A DNA stretch of 64,000 nucleotides from assembly GCA_019456185.1 (NCBI GenBank), contig VRUH01000001.1, positions 80,927-144,926 of the forward strand, written 5' to 3'. Source of the stretch: Candidatus Glassbacteria bacterium (GTDB taxonomy: Bacteria > Gemmatimonadota > Glassbacteria > GWA2-58-10). The notes under the pieces were generated by a model. The model saw only the letters and a program-made list of their open reading frames with translations. It did no database searches and was not told the origin of the DNA. The position numbers were made by a program, and so were the translations under genes. Each line of letters opens with the position of its first letter. Position 1 is the first letter of the stretch. Shown one piece after another: positions 1 through 9,061 of the stretch.

Positions 1-366
1 GTCCGGGGTCGGCGCCAGGTAGCGCCGCTCCAGCACGGTATCGGCTCCCGCGCGGAAAACGAAACCCATCACGTGGTCAAACTTCAGGGCGAACGCCTCG
101 AGTCCGCCGATATTCTCCGTGCGGTTGATCGTCACGATCTGCCTTCCCGTGGAGAAGGCTTCAAACGCCGGCAGGGTCGTGTCTTCCTGGACGAAAATGC
201 TCTGCTCCAGCGCGTACTCCCAGCGGTTGCCCAACGCCAGCGGCAAAGCGTCCACTACCCGGTCGCCGGTTTCGGGCGAGGTCGAGCCGTCACTGCAGGA
301 AACCAGCCCGGCGGCGACAACCAGGAGCGCCGATAATAAGCAGGATCTGAGACAGCGTCCGGTCAT
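1..366 (-). CDS. Lipoprotein, 5' part only (runs off window)
   Basis: The reverse strand opens with ATG at 366 and stays open for 122 codons to the window edge, so the C-terminus is missing. The first residues (MTGRCLRSC, then a hydrophobic run ending LVSC) form a lipoprotein signal peptide with a lipobox; Cys24 would be lipidated. After a Ser/Thr/Pro linker there is a soluble stretch containing GNRWEYALEQ, a phrase common in secreted beta-rich proteins. I do not recognise a family. Its ATG overlaps the TGA of the upstream subtilase gene (ATGA), so the two are very likely co-transcribed and translationally coupled. It is exported and anchored in a membrane; function unknown. Confidence 0.75.
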   Translation of the reverse strand, partial: MTGRCLRSCLLSALLVVAAGLVSCSDGSTSPETGDRVVDALPLALGNRWEYALEQSIFVQEDTTLPAFEAFSTGRQIVTINRTENIGGLEAFALKFDHVMGFVFRAGADTVLERRYLAPTPD

Positions 367-3300
367 TTGAGCAGCACCATCTTCCTGGTGGCCGTGAACT
401 CACCCGCCCGCAGGCGGTAGAAGTACACGCCGCTGGCAACCTGCCGCCCGTGGAGGTCGGTGCCGTCCCAGGTCACCGTGTAGGCCCCGCTGCCCTGCAC
501 CCGGTCGACCAGCACTTCAACGGTCCGTCCGCGAAGGTCGTAAATCGTCAGCCGCACCCTCGCCGGTTCGGAATCAGCGGGCACGAGATAGGATATCGAG
601 GTGCCGGGGTTGAACGGGTTCGGTGAGTTCTGGGCCAGACTGAACCCGCGCGGCAGGCCGGGGACGGATGCGGGGCTGTATTCCCGCCCTGCCAGCGCCA
701 GGCTGCCGCTGTACTTTGCATGGGCGGCCCGGGTGTTCGCCAGCAGGTCGGCTTCGTCGTCCCCCACAACCACCGCCCAGGCCAGCCGCAGGGTATCGCC
801 GGCGGCCAGAGAGTGCGGACCGCTGGCCAGCACGGTCGACCAGTCGTCCAGGGAATCGCTGGCCGCGTGGGATGTGCCGCCGCTCATGAATGCGAAGAAC
901 ACGTTGTCGCTGTAGCCGGAGTGGACATAGCGCCAGTTGAGCACCGCCCTGGCTCCGCTGACCCTGTGGCCGCTGACCAGCGCCAGTCCGCCAGTCGGGA
1001 AGGTGCTTTCCTGCGGGTTGTAGACGTAACTCAGGCTCAGGCTCTCGTCCCATTTTACGGCGTTGCGGGTGGGGATCGAATCCGGGATATCCCAGTCGGC
1101 GTAAAGGCCCACATAGAGATTGTTGATTGTCGCCGGATGCGGGTTGAGCACCTCGTACTCCATGATCACGAAATCGTCGTCCGGGGCGTTGCGCCAGGCC
1201 ATCGTGGTCTGCTTGAGCTTGATCCCGATCGCGTTGATCGTCCCGGAGCTTTTCTCCGCGGTATAGCCGACAGTCATCTGGTCGGCGCGCGGGGAGTTTT
1301 CGATAAGCTGGATCGGGCCGCCCGGAGCCGGAGACCAGTCCTCGCCGGCCACCCCATCGGAAACTTTCAGCGAGCTGGTGCCCACCAGCAGCGCGCCGCG
1401 GTGCAGGATCGTATACCCGGCGTCCTGCGGATAGCGCAGTCCCTGCCCCGCGTTGTTGCGGCCGATACCGCCGCCGAACTGGCCGTAGTTGGTCAGGCTG
1501 AACAGGAAACTTCCCGCATCGTGGCTGACCAGACCCTGGACCGCCGGGGCGATCGGCAGGGTAAGCTGAAGGGTCTGCTCGTGCTGGCCGCCGGAGCCTG
1601 TCAGGTCGAGCAGCAGGACGAGCTGCCCGCCCGCCTCGGCCGTGGGTTCGATATCGAGTACGAACGGATCGGAGCTGTTGTCGGACCCGCCGAACCGGGC
1701 GATATCGCCGAAAGCGGCCGTTGTGTTGCGTAAGATCACGCCGGGGGAATTGGTGCGCAGTTCTCCGAATACATCGGTAATCGTGGTCCCGGAGTTGAAC
1801 ACCGGCACCACCAGCCTGATCCGTTCGCCCTGTTCGAGGTACCCGTTGCCGTTGCCGCCCTCGCTGTCGTCGATCCGGATCCGCTTGCTGTAGAGGATCG
1901 GCTCGTTGGGCAGGGGCAGGTTGGCGAACAGGGCGACCGGGTCGACCACGCCGTAGCCGTAGGCGAAATCCGGTCCTTCCAGCCCGTAATCAACCGCGCT
2001 GTCGATGAGCAGGTATTTTATCTCATCGGGAGTAAGCCTGGGGTTGGCCTGGCGGATCAGGGCCACGAGTCCGGAAACGTAGGGGGCCGAGAAACTGGTG
2101 CCGTTGATTTTCTGGTAGCTGAACCCGTACTTGCTGGAGACTATGGTCGCCACCCGCTCGCCCGGCGCGCAGACCGTGGGTTTGACACTGAACGAGTCGC
2201 AGGCGCTGGGTCCGCGGCTGCTGAAAGAAGAAATCCGGTTGAGTGAGTCCACCGATCCGACCGCGAACACGTTGACCGGGCTTTCCGTGCGGCTGGCGGG
2301 ACTGCCGGTGGTCCAGGGGTCGGGGCCCTCGTTGCCGGCGCTCCAGATCACCACCGTTCCGGCGGCCTCTACCCGGTCGATCATGCGCCAGATCACCTGG
2401 CGGCAGACATCCTCGTTGTACTCGCCGGTGGTACCATAGCTGTTGTTGATCACGTCGGGCACATCGACCACGGTCTCCGGGTTGCCGTCGGGGTCCAGCG
2501 CCCACTGGAACGCGGAGATCAGCCAGCTGTCCTTGGTTGTGGATGCGCCCTCGTCGCTGAGGTTCTGGTTGTCGAATATTTTCGCACCGATCCACTGGGC
2601 GTCGAACGCCACGCCGAGGCTGCGCTCGCCGCCCACCATGATCCCCATCACACCCGTGCCGTGCGATGGCGTGTTGAACTCGTCATCGATCGGGAACGTG
2701 CTGCCGTCCACCGGGTCGAACCAGCTTTCGGCCGAGGTGCCGTCGTTATTGCCGCGCCACTTTGCGCTCAGCATCGGGTGGCTCCCGTCAATCCCGGAGC
2801 CGATCGCGCAGACGAGGATTCCCTTGCCGGTCAGGCCTCTGTTCCACAGATTGTTAAGCTGGAGGGTGCGGATCGGGTAGCTCTGGGCGCGGAGAGTGTC
2901 GGGATGGGGCACCGCGGCGATCCCGAGCGACTTTTCCACGATGTCCCTGCGGACGTGCAGCCGGTCGAAGGTGATATATTCGACCTCCTCACGAGCCGAT
3001 AAATCCGCGATAAAAGAGGCCCGGCCTGTTACGGCGATTGAGTTATTGACCCAGAAAGACTTGTAGGAATCGACCGCCCCGGCCGCGATGGCCTGTTCCA
3101 GCAGCTCGATAACCTGCGCCTGGGACTCGCTGGTGACGGCCAGCATCGCGCCGACGACCTCGCTGTGGCGTTTCTTCTTGTCCGCTGAGGCGAGCCTGAG
3201 GCCGTTGTCCAGCGCGGCCAGTTCCAGCCAGTCGTCGATATAGACGATCACCTCGAGGGTTTCCGAGCCGCCGCCCTCTGTTAAGGCCGAATACAGACCG

Positions 3301-3416
3301 GGGCTGAGGCGCGAACTGACCGGCTCCGCTGCCCGGAGAGCAGAACCGCACAGAATAAGGCACAGAGCGGTTGTTAGCTGTGTTGTAAGAGAGCAGAATC
3401 TGAAAACAGGACGCAC
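363..3416 (-). CDS. Secreted subtilisin-like S8 peptidase with C-terminal FlgD-Ig/T9SS-like domain
   Basis: A protein of about 1017 aa with an N-terminal signal peptide (hydrophobic TTALCLILCGSALRA). I chose GTG 3416 because GGGGA lies just upstream and the signal peptide then begins at the right place; an in-frame TTG at 3476 only adds an untypical leader. The subtilase domain shows the His box (SHGTGVMG), the oxyanion Asn region (NNSYG) and the Ser box (NGTSFSAPYVSG). The usual Asp box reads AIGSGIDGSHP: residue 206, where the catalytic Asp of DSG/DTG is expected, is Gly. A beta-rich middle follows, then a C-terminal domain with SPNPFNPGT and GVYFYRLRAG, typical of FlgD-Ig sorting-type domains in FCB bacteria. 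Probably an extracellular protease or a pseudoprotease. Confidence 0.9.
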   Translation of the reverse strand: MRPVFRFCSLTTQLTTALCLILCGSALRAAEPVSSRLSPGLYSALTEGGGSETLEVIVYIDDWLELAALDNGLRLASADKKKRHSEVVGAMLAVTSESQAQVIELLEQAIAAGAVDSYKSFWVNNSIAVTGRASFIADLSAREEVEYITFDRLHVRRDIVEKSLGIAAVPHPDTLRAQSYPIRTLQLNNLWNRGLTGKGILVCAIGSGIDGSHPMLSAKWRGNNDGTSAESWFDPVDGSTFPIDDEFNTPSHGTGVMGIMVGGERSLGVAFDAQWIGAKIFDNQNLSDEGASTTKDSWLISAFQWALDPDGNPETVVDVPDVINNSYGTTGEYNEDVCRQVIWRMIDRVEAAGTVVIWSAGNEGPDPWTTGSPASRTESPVNVFAVGSVDSLNRISSFSSRGPSACDSFSVKPTVCAPGERVATIVSSKYGFSYQKINGTSFSAPYVSGLVALIRQANPRLTPDEIKYLLIDSAVDYGLEGPDFAYGYGVVDPVALFANLPLPNEPILYSKRIRIDDSEGGNGNGYLEQGERIRLVVPVFNSGTTITDVFGELRTNSPGVILRNTTAAFGDIARFGGSDNSSDPFVLDIEPTAEAGGQLVLLLDLTGSGGQHEQTLQLTLPIAPAVQGLVSHDAGSFLFSLTNYGQFGGGIGRNNAGQGLRYPQDAGYTILHRGALLVGTSSLKVSDGVAGEDWSPAPGGPIQLIENSPRADQMTVGYTAEKSSGTINAIGIKLKQTTMAWRNAPDDDFVIMEYEVLNPHPATINNLYVGLYADWDIPDSIPTRNAVKWDESLSLSYVYNPQESTFPTGGLALVSGHRVSGARAVLNWRYVHSGYSDNVFFAFMSGGTSHAASDSLDDWSTVLASGPHSLAAGDTLRLAWAVVVGDDEADLLANTRAAHAKYSGSLALAGREYSPASVPGLPRGFSLAQNSPNPFNPGTSISYLVPADSEPARVRLTIYDLRGRTVEVLVDRVQGSGAYTVTWDGTDLHGRQVASGVYFYRLRAGEFTATRKMVLLK

Positions 3417-3658
3417 ATAATCCCCGTGGAAAAATACAAACGTCGTTCGCGGGAAAAATAAGGGGGGAGTAAGCAAAAAGCAAGAAACGAGCCGGCCCGT
3501 TGGGGGCGTTTTGACTCTGAATCAGCCGCCGGTTATATTTGCTGATATCAGTTCAGGCAAGCCGATTGAGCAGTTCGCCGCAGCGCCTTCTCGAATCTTG
3601 TTACACCACAGCCGGTTCCTGGTTCCAGCCGGTGGCGTTTTACGGAGGAAATCCTGCG

Positions 3659-4201
3659 ATGGACAGCTTCCTGGCCGGAAAAACGAAGATCGGATTGCTG
3701 AAAGGCGATATTACCCAAAGCGGGTCCGATGCGATTGTCAACGCGGCCAACAGCGCACTGCGGATGGGAGGCGGCGTGGCGGGAGCGATCCTGCGCGCGG
3801 GCGGGGAATCTATCCAGCGCGAATGCGACAAGATCGGCGGCACACCGGTCGGCACGGCTGCGATCACCGGTGGCGGCAACCTGCGGGCGCGCTACGTAAT
3901 CCACGCGGTTGGCCCTCGTCAGGGGGAAGGCGACGAGGGCCGTAAACTGGCCGGGGCAACCCGCTCCAGCCTGGAGCTTGCCGAGAGCAACGAGCTGGAA
4001 TCGATCGCCCTTCCTGCGGTCAGCAGCGGCATCTTCGGTATCCCGCTCGATTTCTGCGCCCGCACCATGTTGGAAGCCGCAATCTCCTATCTTCGCACGG
4101 GCGAACACAGCCTTCGCGAGGTTGTTTTCTGCCTGTTCGACGACGAGGCATTGGAGGCGTTCTCACAGGCCCTCGAAGATCTCACCGGCCCGGCAGCCTG
4201 A
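3659..4201 (+). CDS. Macro domain protein (ADP-ribose binding/hydrolysis)
   Basis: A stand-alone macro domain of 180 aa. The signature is clear: GDITQSGSDAIVNAAN followed by a Gly-rich GGGVAGAI loop that binds the diphosphate of ADP-ribose, then ARYVIHAVGP and, late in the domain, SSGIFGIP. Such proteins bind ADP-ribose and often remove it from proteins or hydrolyse O-acetyl-ADP-ribose in the cytoplasm. The ATG at 3659 is preceded by GGAGG at 3644, and the conserved domain begins right after it; the frame is open 40 codons further upstream but those residues do not match the family. It is followed by a short hairpin terminator and looks monocistronic. Confidence 0.9.
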   Translation: MDSFLAGKTKIGLLKGDITQSGSDAIVNAANSALRMGGGVAGAILRAGGESIQRECDKIGGTPVGTAAITGGGNLRARYVIHAVGPRQGEGDEGRKLAGATRSSLELAESNELESIALPAVSSGIFGIPLDFCARTMLEAAISYLRTGEHSLREVVFCLFDDEALEAFSQALEDLTGPAA

Positions 4202-4264
4202 AATCTTGTATCTTGCCTGAAAACCTTTTGCAAACTAAATTTATTTTTTCTGCGCTTTTGCTGT

Positions 4265-4283
4265 CCGGCCTTCGCCGGTTTTT
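4265..4283 (+). terminator. Rho-independent terminator after macro gene
   Basis: CCGGC-CTTC-GCCGG hairpin (tetraloop) followed by TTTTT. It sits about 60 bases after the macro-domain stop and 28 bases before the regulator ATG, separating the two genes. Confidence 0.6.
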
Positions 4284-4310
4284 CCAATTCTTATTGGTTG
4301 TTGGTACACG

Positions 4311-4982
4311 ATGCGCAAACTGATGGTGCTGGTGGCCCAGGGAGAAAACGAGCTGGCGGGCGAGGTTCGCGCGGCGCTCGATGGCCTGGACTATGAAGTT
4401 CTGCATCCCACCGCAACCGACGGCAAGTCGCTGAGGGAAATCGAGCAGGTCGATCTGTTCCTGCTGGTGGCCGCGCGCGTGCGCGGGCTGGAAAAGCTGG
4501 CTGTCACCCTGAGTGACGACGACCTGCTGAAATCCGTGCCCAGGCTGGTAATCACCTCCGACAAGGCTCTGGAAAAGTTCGACTACTGCCGGCTGGCTGA
4601 CGAAATCCTGGTCACGCCGTTCACGTCAGTTGAACTGACTGCGCGCCTGCGGATGATAAGCTGGCGGCTGTTCAAAGTGGACCCGTCAAACCGGGTGACC
4701 GCGGATGAACTGGTGATCAATCTGGCCACCTACGAAGTGACCCTTGACGGCTCGCCAGTGGATTTGACATTCAAGGAATACGAACTCCTGCGCTATCTGG
4801 CTACCCACCGCAGACGTGTCCATTCCCGGCGCGAACTGCTCAGCCGTGTCTGGGGCGAAGATTACTACGGCGGGGCGCGCACGGTGGACGTCCATATCAG
4901 GCGGATCAGGGCCAAGATCGAACAGAGAGGCCGGCAGTATATCCAGACCGTGCGGGGTGTGGGCTACCGCTTTATCGGGTAA
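4311..4982 (+). CDS. OmpR-family regulator with degenerate receiver (GlnR-like position)
   Basis: A 223-aa response-regulator-like protein. The C-terminal half is a clear OmpR/PhoB winged helix: FKEYELLRYLATH, then RTVDVHIRRIRAKIE and the terminal GVGYRFIG. The N-terminal half has receiver length and hydrophobic pattern, but where the phospho-accepting Asp should follow the third beta strand it reads VDLFLLVAA, with Val at the site, so normal phosphorylation is unlikely. No histidine kinase gene is adjacent. It lies directly upstream of glnA, as an orphan regulator. Actinobacterial GlnR is likewise an OmpR-type regulator with an atypical receiver that controls glnA; I infer an analogous role but cannot show homology beyond the family. 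A four-unit repeat at 4996-5039 could be its operator. Confidence 0.88.
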   Translation: MRKLMVLVAQGENELAGEVRAALDGLDYEVLHPTATDGKSLREIEQVDLFLLVAARVRGLEKLAVTLSDDDLLKSVPRLVITSDKALEKFDYCRLADEILVTPFTSVELTARLRMISWRLFKVDPSNRVTADELVINLATYEVTLDGSPVDLTFKEYELLRYLATHRRRVHSRRELLSRVWGEDYYGGARTVDVHIRRIRAKIEQRGRQYIQTVRGVGYRFIG

Positions 4983-4995
4983 TCCCCGCCTTATT

Positions 4996-5039
4996 AATCC
5001 TCATTTAATCTTTCTGAAATCTTTCTGAAACATTTCCTC
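4996..5039 (+). promoter_or_regulatory. Four tandem 11-bp units upstream of glnA, probable OmpR-type operator
   Basis: Four consecutive 11-bp units: AATCCTCATTT, AATCTTTCTGA, AATCTTTCTGA, AACATTTCCTC. The middle two are identical. An 11-bp direct-repeat period (one helical turn) is the hallmark of binding sites for OmpR/PhoB/GlnR winged-helix dimers, and the preceding gene encodes such a protein. The array begins 14 bases after its stop and ends about 100 bases before the glnA start. The regulator-target pairing is inferred. Confidence 0.6.
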
Positions 5040-5140
5040 ATTATTTTTCAGCCACGAGTTTATCGTATTCAAAGTTGTTCGGCTCCCGTAACTGCGCGGA
5101 AGAGCAGTCAAGCAACCAAAATATCCACAGGAGGACCTAA

Positions 5141-6553
5141 GTGGGACCGAAGGAAGTACTACAACTCATTAAGGAAAAAGACGTAAAGGTAGTCGACGTG
5201 CGATTCATGGATTTTCCGGGCCTGTGGCAGCACTTCTCGATTCCGGCGAGTGAGTTGAGCGAGGATACGTTCGAGGAGGGACTGGGTTTCGACGGCTCCA
5301 GTATCCGCGGCTGGCAGGAAATCAACGAGAGCGATATGATCGTGCGGCCCGACGCGGCCACGGCGTTTATCGATCCGTTCATGGAACACACCACGCTCGT
5401 GATCATCTGCGACATCTGCGATCCGGTTACCGGCGAGGACTACTCCCGCGACCCGCGCCATATCGGCAAGAAAGCGGTCAAGTACATGAAGACCACGGGG
5501 ATCGGCGACACGGCGTACTTCGGACCCGAGGCCGAGTTCTTCATTTTCGACGACATCCGTTTCGACCAGACCCCCCACTCCGGGTATTATTTCCTGGATT
5601 CGGTCGAGGGAGTGTGGAACAGCGGGCGCGACGAGGGCCCGAACCTGGGCTACAAGCCCCGCCACAAGGAAGGCTATTTCCCGGTTCCGCCGACCGATTC
5701 TCAGCAGGATATCAGGACCGAGATGATGCTGACGATGATGGATTGCGGCATCGATATCGAATGCCAGCACCACGAAGTGGCCACCGCCGGGCAGGCCGAG
5801 ATCGACATGCGGTTCATGCCGTTGGTCAAATGCGCCGACAGTCTGCTCTTGTACAAATACATCGTCAAGAATGTCGCGCGCAAGCACGGCAAGACTGCCA
5901 CGTTCATGCCCAAGCCCATCTTTGCCGACAACGGCAGCGGGATGCACATCCACCTCTCGATCTGGAAAGGCGATACTCCGTTGTTCGCCGGCGACGGCTA
6001 CGGCGGGATGAGCGAGATGGCGATGTGGGCTATCGGCGGTATCCTCAAGCACGCGGCCAGTATCCTCGCTTTCACCAACCCGACTACCAACAGCTACAAG
6101 CGCCTGGTGCCGGGTTTCGAGGCGCCTGTGAACCTGGCCTACAGCTCGCGTAACCGCAGCGCAGCGGTCCGCCTGCCGATGTACAGCAACTCGCCCAAGG
6201 CCAAGCGGCTCGAGTTCCGCTGCCCCGATCCCAGTTGCAACCCCTACCTCGCGTTCTCGGCTCTGCTGATGGCCGCGCTGGACGGGATTCAGAACAAGGT
6301 CGATCCGGGCGACCCGCTGGACAAGAATATCTACGACCTGCCGCCCGAGGAGCTGGCCAAGGTGCCGACCACGCCCGGTTCGCTGGAAGCGGCGCTCAAC
6401 GCCCTCTCCGATGACCACGAGTACCTGCTCAAGGGCAACGTGTTTACCGAGGACGTTATCGAGACCTGGATCGACTATAAGATGACGAATGAAGTTCAGG
6501 AAATGGCGCTCAGGCCTCATCCATACGAGTTTTTTCTCTACTACGATATCTGA
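5141..6553 (+). CDS. glnA: Glutamine synthetase type I, adenylylatable (GSI-beta)
   Basis: A 470-aa type I glutamine synthetase, joining ammonia to glutamate with ATP in the cytoplasm as a dodecamer. It starts at GTG 5141 behind a strong AGGAGG. Recognisable blocks are [10 protein letters not shown] near the N-terminus, [10 protein letters not shown], the metal-binding region around the [10 protein letters not shown] segment, the [13 protein letters not shown] substrate loop and the [10 protein letters not shown] phosphate loop. Tyr398 sits in NIYDLPPEE, equivalent to the Tyr397 adenylylation site of enterobacterial GlnA, so activity is probably controlled by adenylylation; the gene for a GlnE-type enzyme follows at 6724. 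A hairpin terminator follows the stop. The repeat array at 4996-5039 suggests transcriptional control by the adjacent OmpR-type regulator. Confidence 0.97.
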   Translation: MGPKEVLQLIKEKDVKVVDVRFMDFPGLWQHFSIPASELSEDTFEEGLGFDGSSIRGWQEINESDMIVRPDAATAFIDPFMEHTTLVIICDICDPVTGEDYSRDPRHIGKKAVKYMKTTGIGDTAYFGPEAEFFIFDDIRFDQTPHSGYYFLDSVEGVWNSGRDEGPNLGYKPRHKEGYFPVPPTDSQQDIRTEMMLTMMDCGIDIECQHHEVATAGQAEIDMRFMPLVKCADSLLLYKYIVKNVARKHGKTATFMPKPIFADNGSGMHIHLSIWKGDTPLFAGDGYGGMSEMAMWAIGGILKHAASILAFTNPTTNSYKRLVPGFEAPVNLAYSSRNRSAAVRLPMYSNSPKAKRLEFRCPDPSCNPYLAFSALLMAALDGIQNKVDPGDPLDKNIYDLPPEELAKVPTTPGSLEAALNALSDDHEYLLKGNVFTEDVIETWIDYKMTNEVQEMALRPHPYEFFLYYDI

Positions 6554-6582
6554 TCAGGATGGATCCTGGTATCTCGATACGG

Positions 6583-6621
6583 GCCGCCGGCAGGAGTGAA
6601 ATTCAGCCGGCGGCTTTCTTT
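6583..6621 (+). terminator. Rho-independent terminator after glnA
   Basis: A perfect 9-bp stem (GCCGCCGGC / GCCGGCGGC) with a 14-base loop, followed by TTTCTTT. It ends the glnA transcript before the ACT-GlnE gene. Confidence 0.8.
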
Positions 6622-6638
6622 GCTCAGGCCTTTTTAGA

Positions 6639-6668
6639 TTGTAATTCACCCCCGGCCCCTTTTATTAT
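6639..6668 (+). promoter_or_regulatory. Candidate sigma-70 promoter for the ACT-GlnE gene
   Basis: TTGTAA and TATTAT separated by 18 bases, just downstream of the glnA terminator and 55 bases before the GTG start. Both boxes are one or two bases from consensus. Prediction by eye only. Confidence 0.4.
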
Positions 6669-6723
6669 ATTAGTCTTGAGTGGTTAAGACCTTTGAGGGG
6701 ATAACACGTTTCCGGCGGTAAGC

Positions 6724-9057
6724 GTGAACGGCGAGGGATCCAAAAAAAGAAAAATCGACGGGCGGCTGGTGCAGAGACTCAGGGCGCTTGATGGTGAACT
6801 TGAAACCAGGCTGATCGAAATTCACCTGCGCCGGATGGACGAGCAGTATTTCGCCACCTGTACCGAAAACGAGATCGCCGGGCATCTCAAAGTGATGTCC
6901 GCGCTCGGTCCGGGCAGAAGCTGCGGGATATCCCGCAGGGAACTCGAGCCGGGCCTCTGGCAGCTGACTGTGGTTGCGTTCGACCACCAGGGGCTGTTTT
7001 CGTTTATCGCCGGCAGCCTCGCCAGCGCGGGACTCAGTATCGAGCGGGGGCAGGTCTGGACCTGGGAGGAAGAGCCGGAACCGGAGCAGCAGGACAGGGG
7101 CAAGGCACGGATGAAGTACGATTTCCGTCTGCGCCGCTGGATTCCCCGTTCCCAGTCCGCTGGCGACTCGGTTTCGCCCGCCGATTCGCTGGAGCGCAAA
7201 AAGATTGTCGATGTGTTCACCGTGCGCGCCACCGGCGCAGAACCTGACTGGGAGGAACTGGAGCGGAATCTCGACAGGCTGGTCCAGCTTCTGCTGCGCG
7301 GCAAGGAGGAGGAGGCCCGCGCCAAGGTCGGGCGCAGGGTGATCGAGTACCTCGGTGGCAACTGCCGCGTGGACGATCAGGCGCTGCTGCCGGTCCGGGT
7401 CTATTTCGACAATGAATCATCGAAACGCTACACGGCGATGGATATCGAGGCGGAGGACACGCCCGCCTTCCTGTTCCTGTTTACCAATGCACTGGCCAGG
7501 CGGGGAGTCGATATCCATCGGATCACGATCGGCACCAGCAGGGGTAAAGTCCGCGACCGTTTCCTGATCACCGACAGCCAGGGCCGCCGGATCGATAAAG
7601 CGGAACGGATCGATGAGTTGCGGTTTATTGTCGTGCTGGTCAAGCAGTTCAGCCACCTGCTGGTGGCCAGTCCCGACCCGGCGATGGCCCTGAAAAATTT
7701 CGAACAGCTGGTGGAGCGGATCTGGGACGACCATGAGAGGGGAGACGCCGAGGGCTGGCGCATGCTCGACCTGGCCGACCAGCCGGTGCTCGAAGCCATG
7801 GCCCGGCTGTTCGGCACCAGCAATTTCCTCTGGGAAGATTTCCTCCGCCTGCAGTATGAAAACCTGCTGCCCGTCTTCCAGGACCTCGATTCCCTGGAAA
7901 ATTACAAGGACAAGGCGGACATGTGGTCCGAGTGCGAACTGGAGTTGCTGGACGCCTCCTCGTTCGAGGACGCGGTCGAGCGGCTGAACAGCTTCAAGGA
8001 CCGCGAAATGTTCCGGATCGACATGCGGCACATCCTCGACCGGATTACCGATTTCAGCGAGTTCAGCCGCGAGCTGACAGATCTGGTGGAAATAGTGATC
8101 GAGCAGGCCTACCGGATCGCCGACAGTAATCTCAGGGCTCGTTTCGGCCCGCCGCAGACCGGGGAAGGGGAATTGTGCAGCTTCGCCGTCTTCGCCCTGG
8201 GCAAGGCCGGGGGGCGGGAACTGGGTTACGCATCGGATATCGAGGTGCTGTTTGTCAATTCGGGTCCGGGCACGACCAGGGGCCCGGAGGTTGTCGACAA
8301 CAGCGAATATTTCGAGAAACTGGCCAAGGCCATAATCAAAACCATCCGGGCCAAACGACAGGGCATTTTCGAGCTCGACCTCCGGTTCCGGCCTTACGGT
8401 AACCAGGGACCGCTGTGCAACACGCTTAACCAGATCGAGGAATATTATTCCGACGACGGACCGGCGTGGGATTTCGAACGCCAGTGCCTGGTCAGGCTCA
8501 GGCCGATTGCCGGGGGCGAGGATCTGGGTAACAAAGTATGCGAGGTGCGAGACAAGTTTGTCTACAGCGGCAAACCGTTGAATTTCGGCGAGCTTGCGCG
8601 GCTGCACCGCAAACAGCAGGAGGAGTACGCCGCCGGAGGGAGACTGAACGCCAAGTTCAGCGACGGCGGTCTGGTGGATGTCGAGTACCACGTCCAGCAC
8701 CTGCAGATTGACCACGGCGCCGGCGACCCGTCGGTGCGGCGGAACTCTACCCGCAAGGCGCTGCAGGCCCTGCACGCAGGCGGGTATATCTCCGATGGAG
8801 ATTACGCCGACCTTCGCGGCGCCCATGATTTCCTGCGTTGCCTGATTAACGCCCTGAGGATTCTGCGGGGCAATGCGCGGGATCTGGTGGTGCCGGACGC
8901 CGAGAGCGAGGAGTTCCTGTTCCTGGCTCGCAGGATGGGTTATCCCACCGGTGAGGAAGGCCGGTTGGACCTTGACATGGAGCGGCACACCACGGCGGTG
9001 AAACGGATTGTCGATTGGGACAGCAAGGCCGGATTATCTCAGGAAACAGGGAGTTGA
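6724..9057 (+). CDS. ACT-ACT-GlnE fusion: single-headed glutamine synthetase adenylyltransferase
   Basis: A 777-aa protein with an unusual build. Residues about 80-115 (LTVVAFDHQGLFSFIAGSLA) and 237-290 (FLFLFTNALARRGVDIHRIT) are ACT domains of the GlnD type. From about residue 310 it follows GlnE: a helical region with DREMFRIDMRHILD, then the nucleotidyltransferase motif GKAGGRELGYASDIEVLF, then DLRFRPYGNQGPL, ERQCLVRLRPIAG and DGGLVDVEYHVQ. Canonical GlnE has two such nucleotidyltransferase domains in about 950 aa; only one is present here. The active-site pair reads D505-x-E507 rather than D-x-D. Next to an adenylylatable glnA, it most likely adenylylates or deadenylylates that enzyme, with the ACT domains binding glutamine or another amino acid. 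The effector and direction are inferred. Start GTG 6724; its ribosome-binding site is weak. Confidence 0.88.
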   Translation: MNGEGSKKRKIDGRLVQRLRALDGELETRLIEIHLRRMDEQYFATCTENEIAGHLKVMSALGPGRSCGISRRELEPGLWQLTVVAFDHQGLFSFIAGSLASAGLSIERGQVWTWEEEPEPEQQDRGKARMKYDFRLRRWIPRSQSAGDSVSPADSLERKKIVDVFTVRATGAEPDWEELERNLDRLVQLLLRGKEEEARAKVGRRVIEYLGGNCRVDDQALLPVRVYFDNESSKRYTAMDIEAEDTPAFLFLFTNALARRGVDIHRITIGTSRGKVRDRFLITDSQGRRIDKAERIDELRFIVVLVKQFSHLLVASPDPAMALKNFEQLVERIWDDHERGDAEGWRMLDLADQPVLEAMARLFGTSNFLWEDFLRLQYENLLPVFQDLDSLENYKDKADMWSECELELLDASSFEDAVERLNSFKDREMFRIDMRHILDRITDFSEFSRELTDLVEIVIEQAYRIADSNLRARFGPPQTGEGELCSFAVFALGKAGGRELGYASDIEVLFVNSGPGTTRGPEVVDNSEYFEKLAKAIIKTIRAKRQGIFELDLRFRPYGNQGPLCNTLNQIEEYYSDDGPAWDFERQCLVRLRPIAGGEDLGNKVCEVRDKFVYSGKPLNFGELARLHRKQQEEYAAGGRLNAKFSDGGLVDVEYHVQHLQIDHGAGDPSVRRNSTRKALQALHAGGYISDGDYADLRGAHDFLRCLINALRILRGNARDLVVPDAESEEFLFLARRMGYPTGEEGRLDLDMERHTTAVKRIVDWDSKAGLSQETGS

Positions 9058-9061
9058 AACA

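Noticed and set aside
3417..3476. TTG start at 3476 for the subtilase
   Set aside because: GTG 3416 gives a normal signal peptide and has GGGGA upstream.
5159..6520. Long reverse frame (453 codons) opposite glnA
   Set aside because: It is the antisense shadow of a conserved gene in GC-rich DNA; its translation has no recognisable domain. The same applies to long antisense frames opposite the ACT-GlnE fusion, the second glnA, uvrB, fliI, thrS, tkt and amtB.
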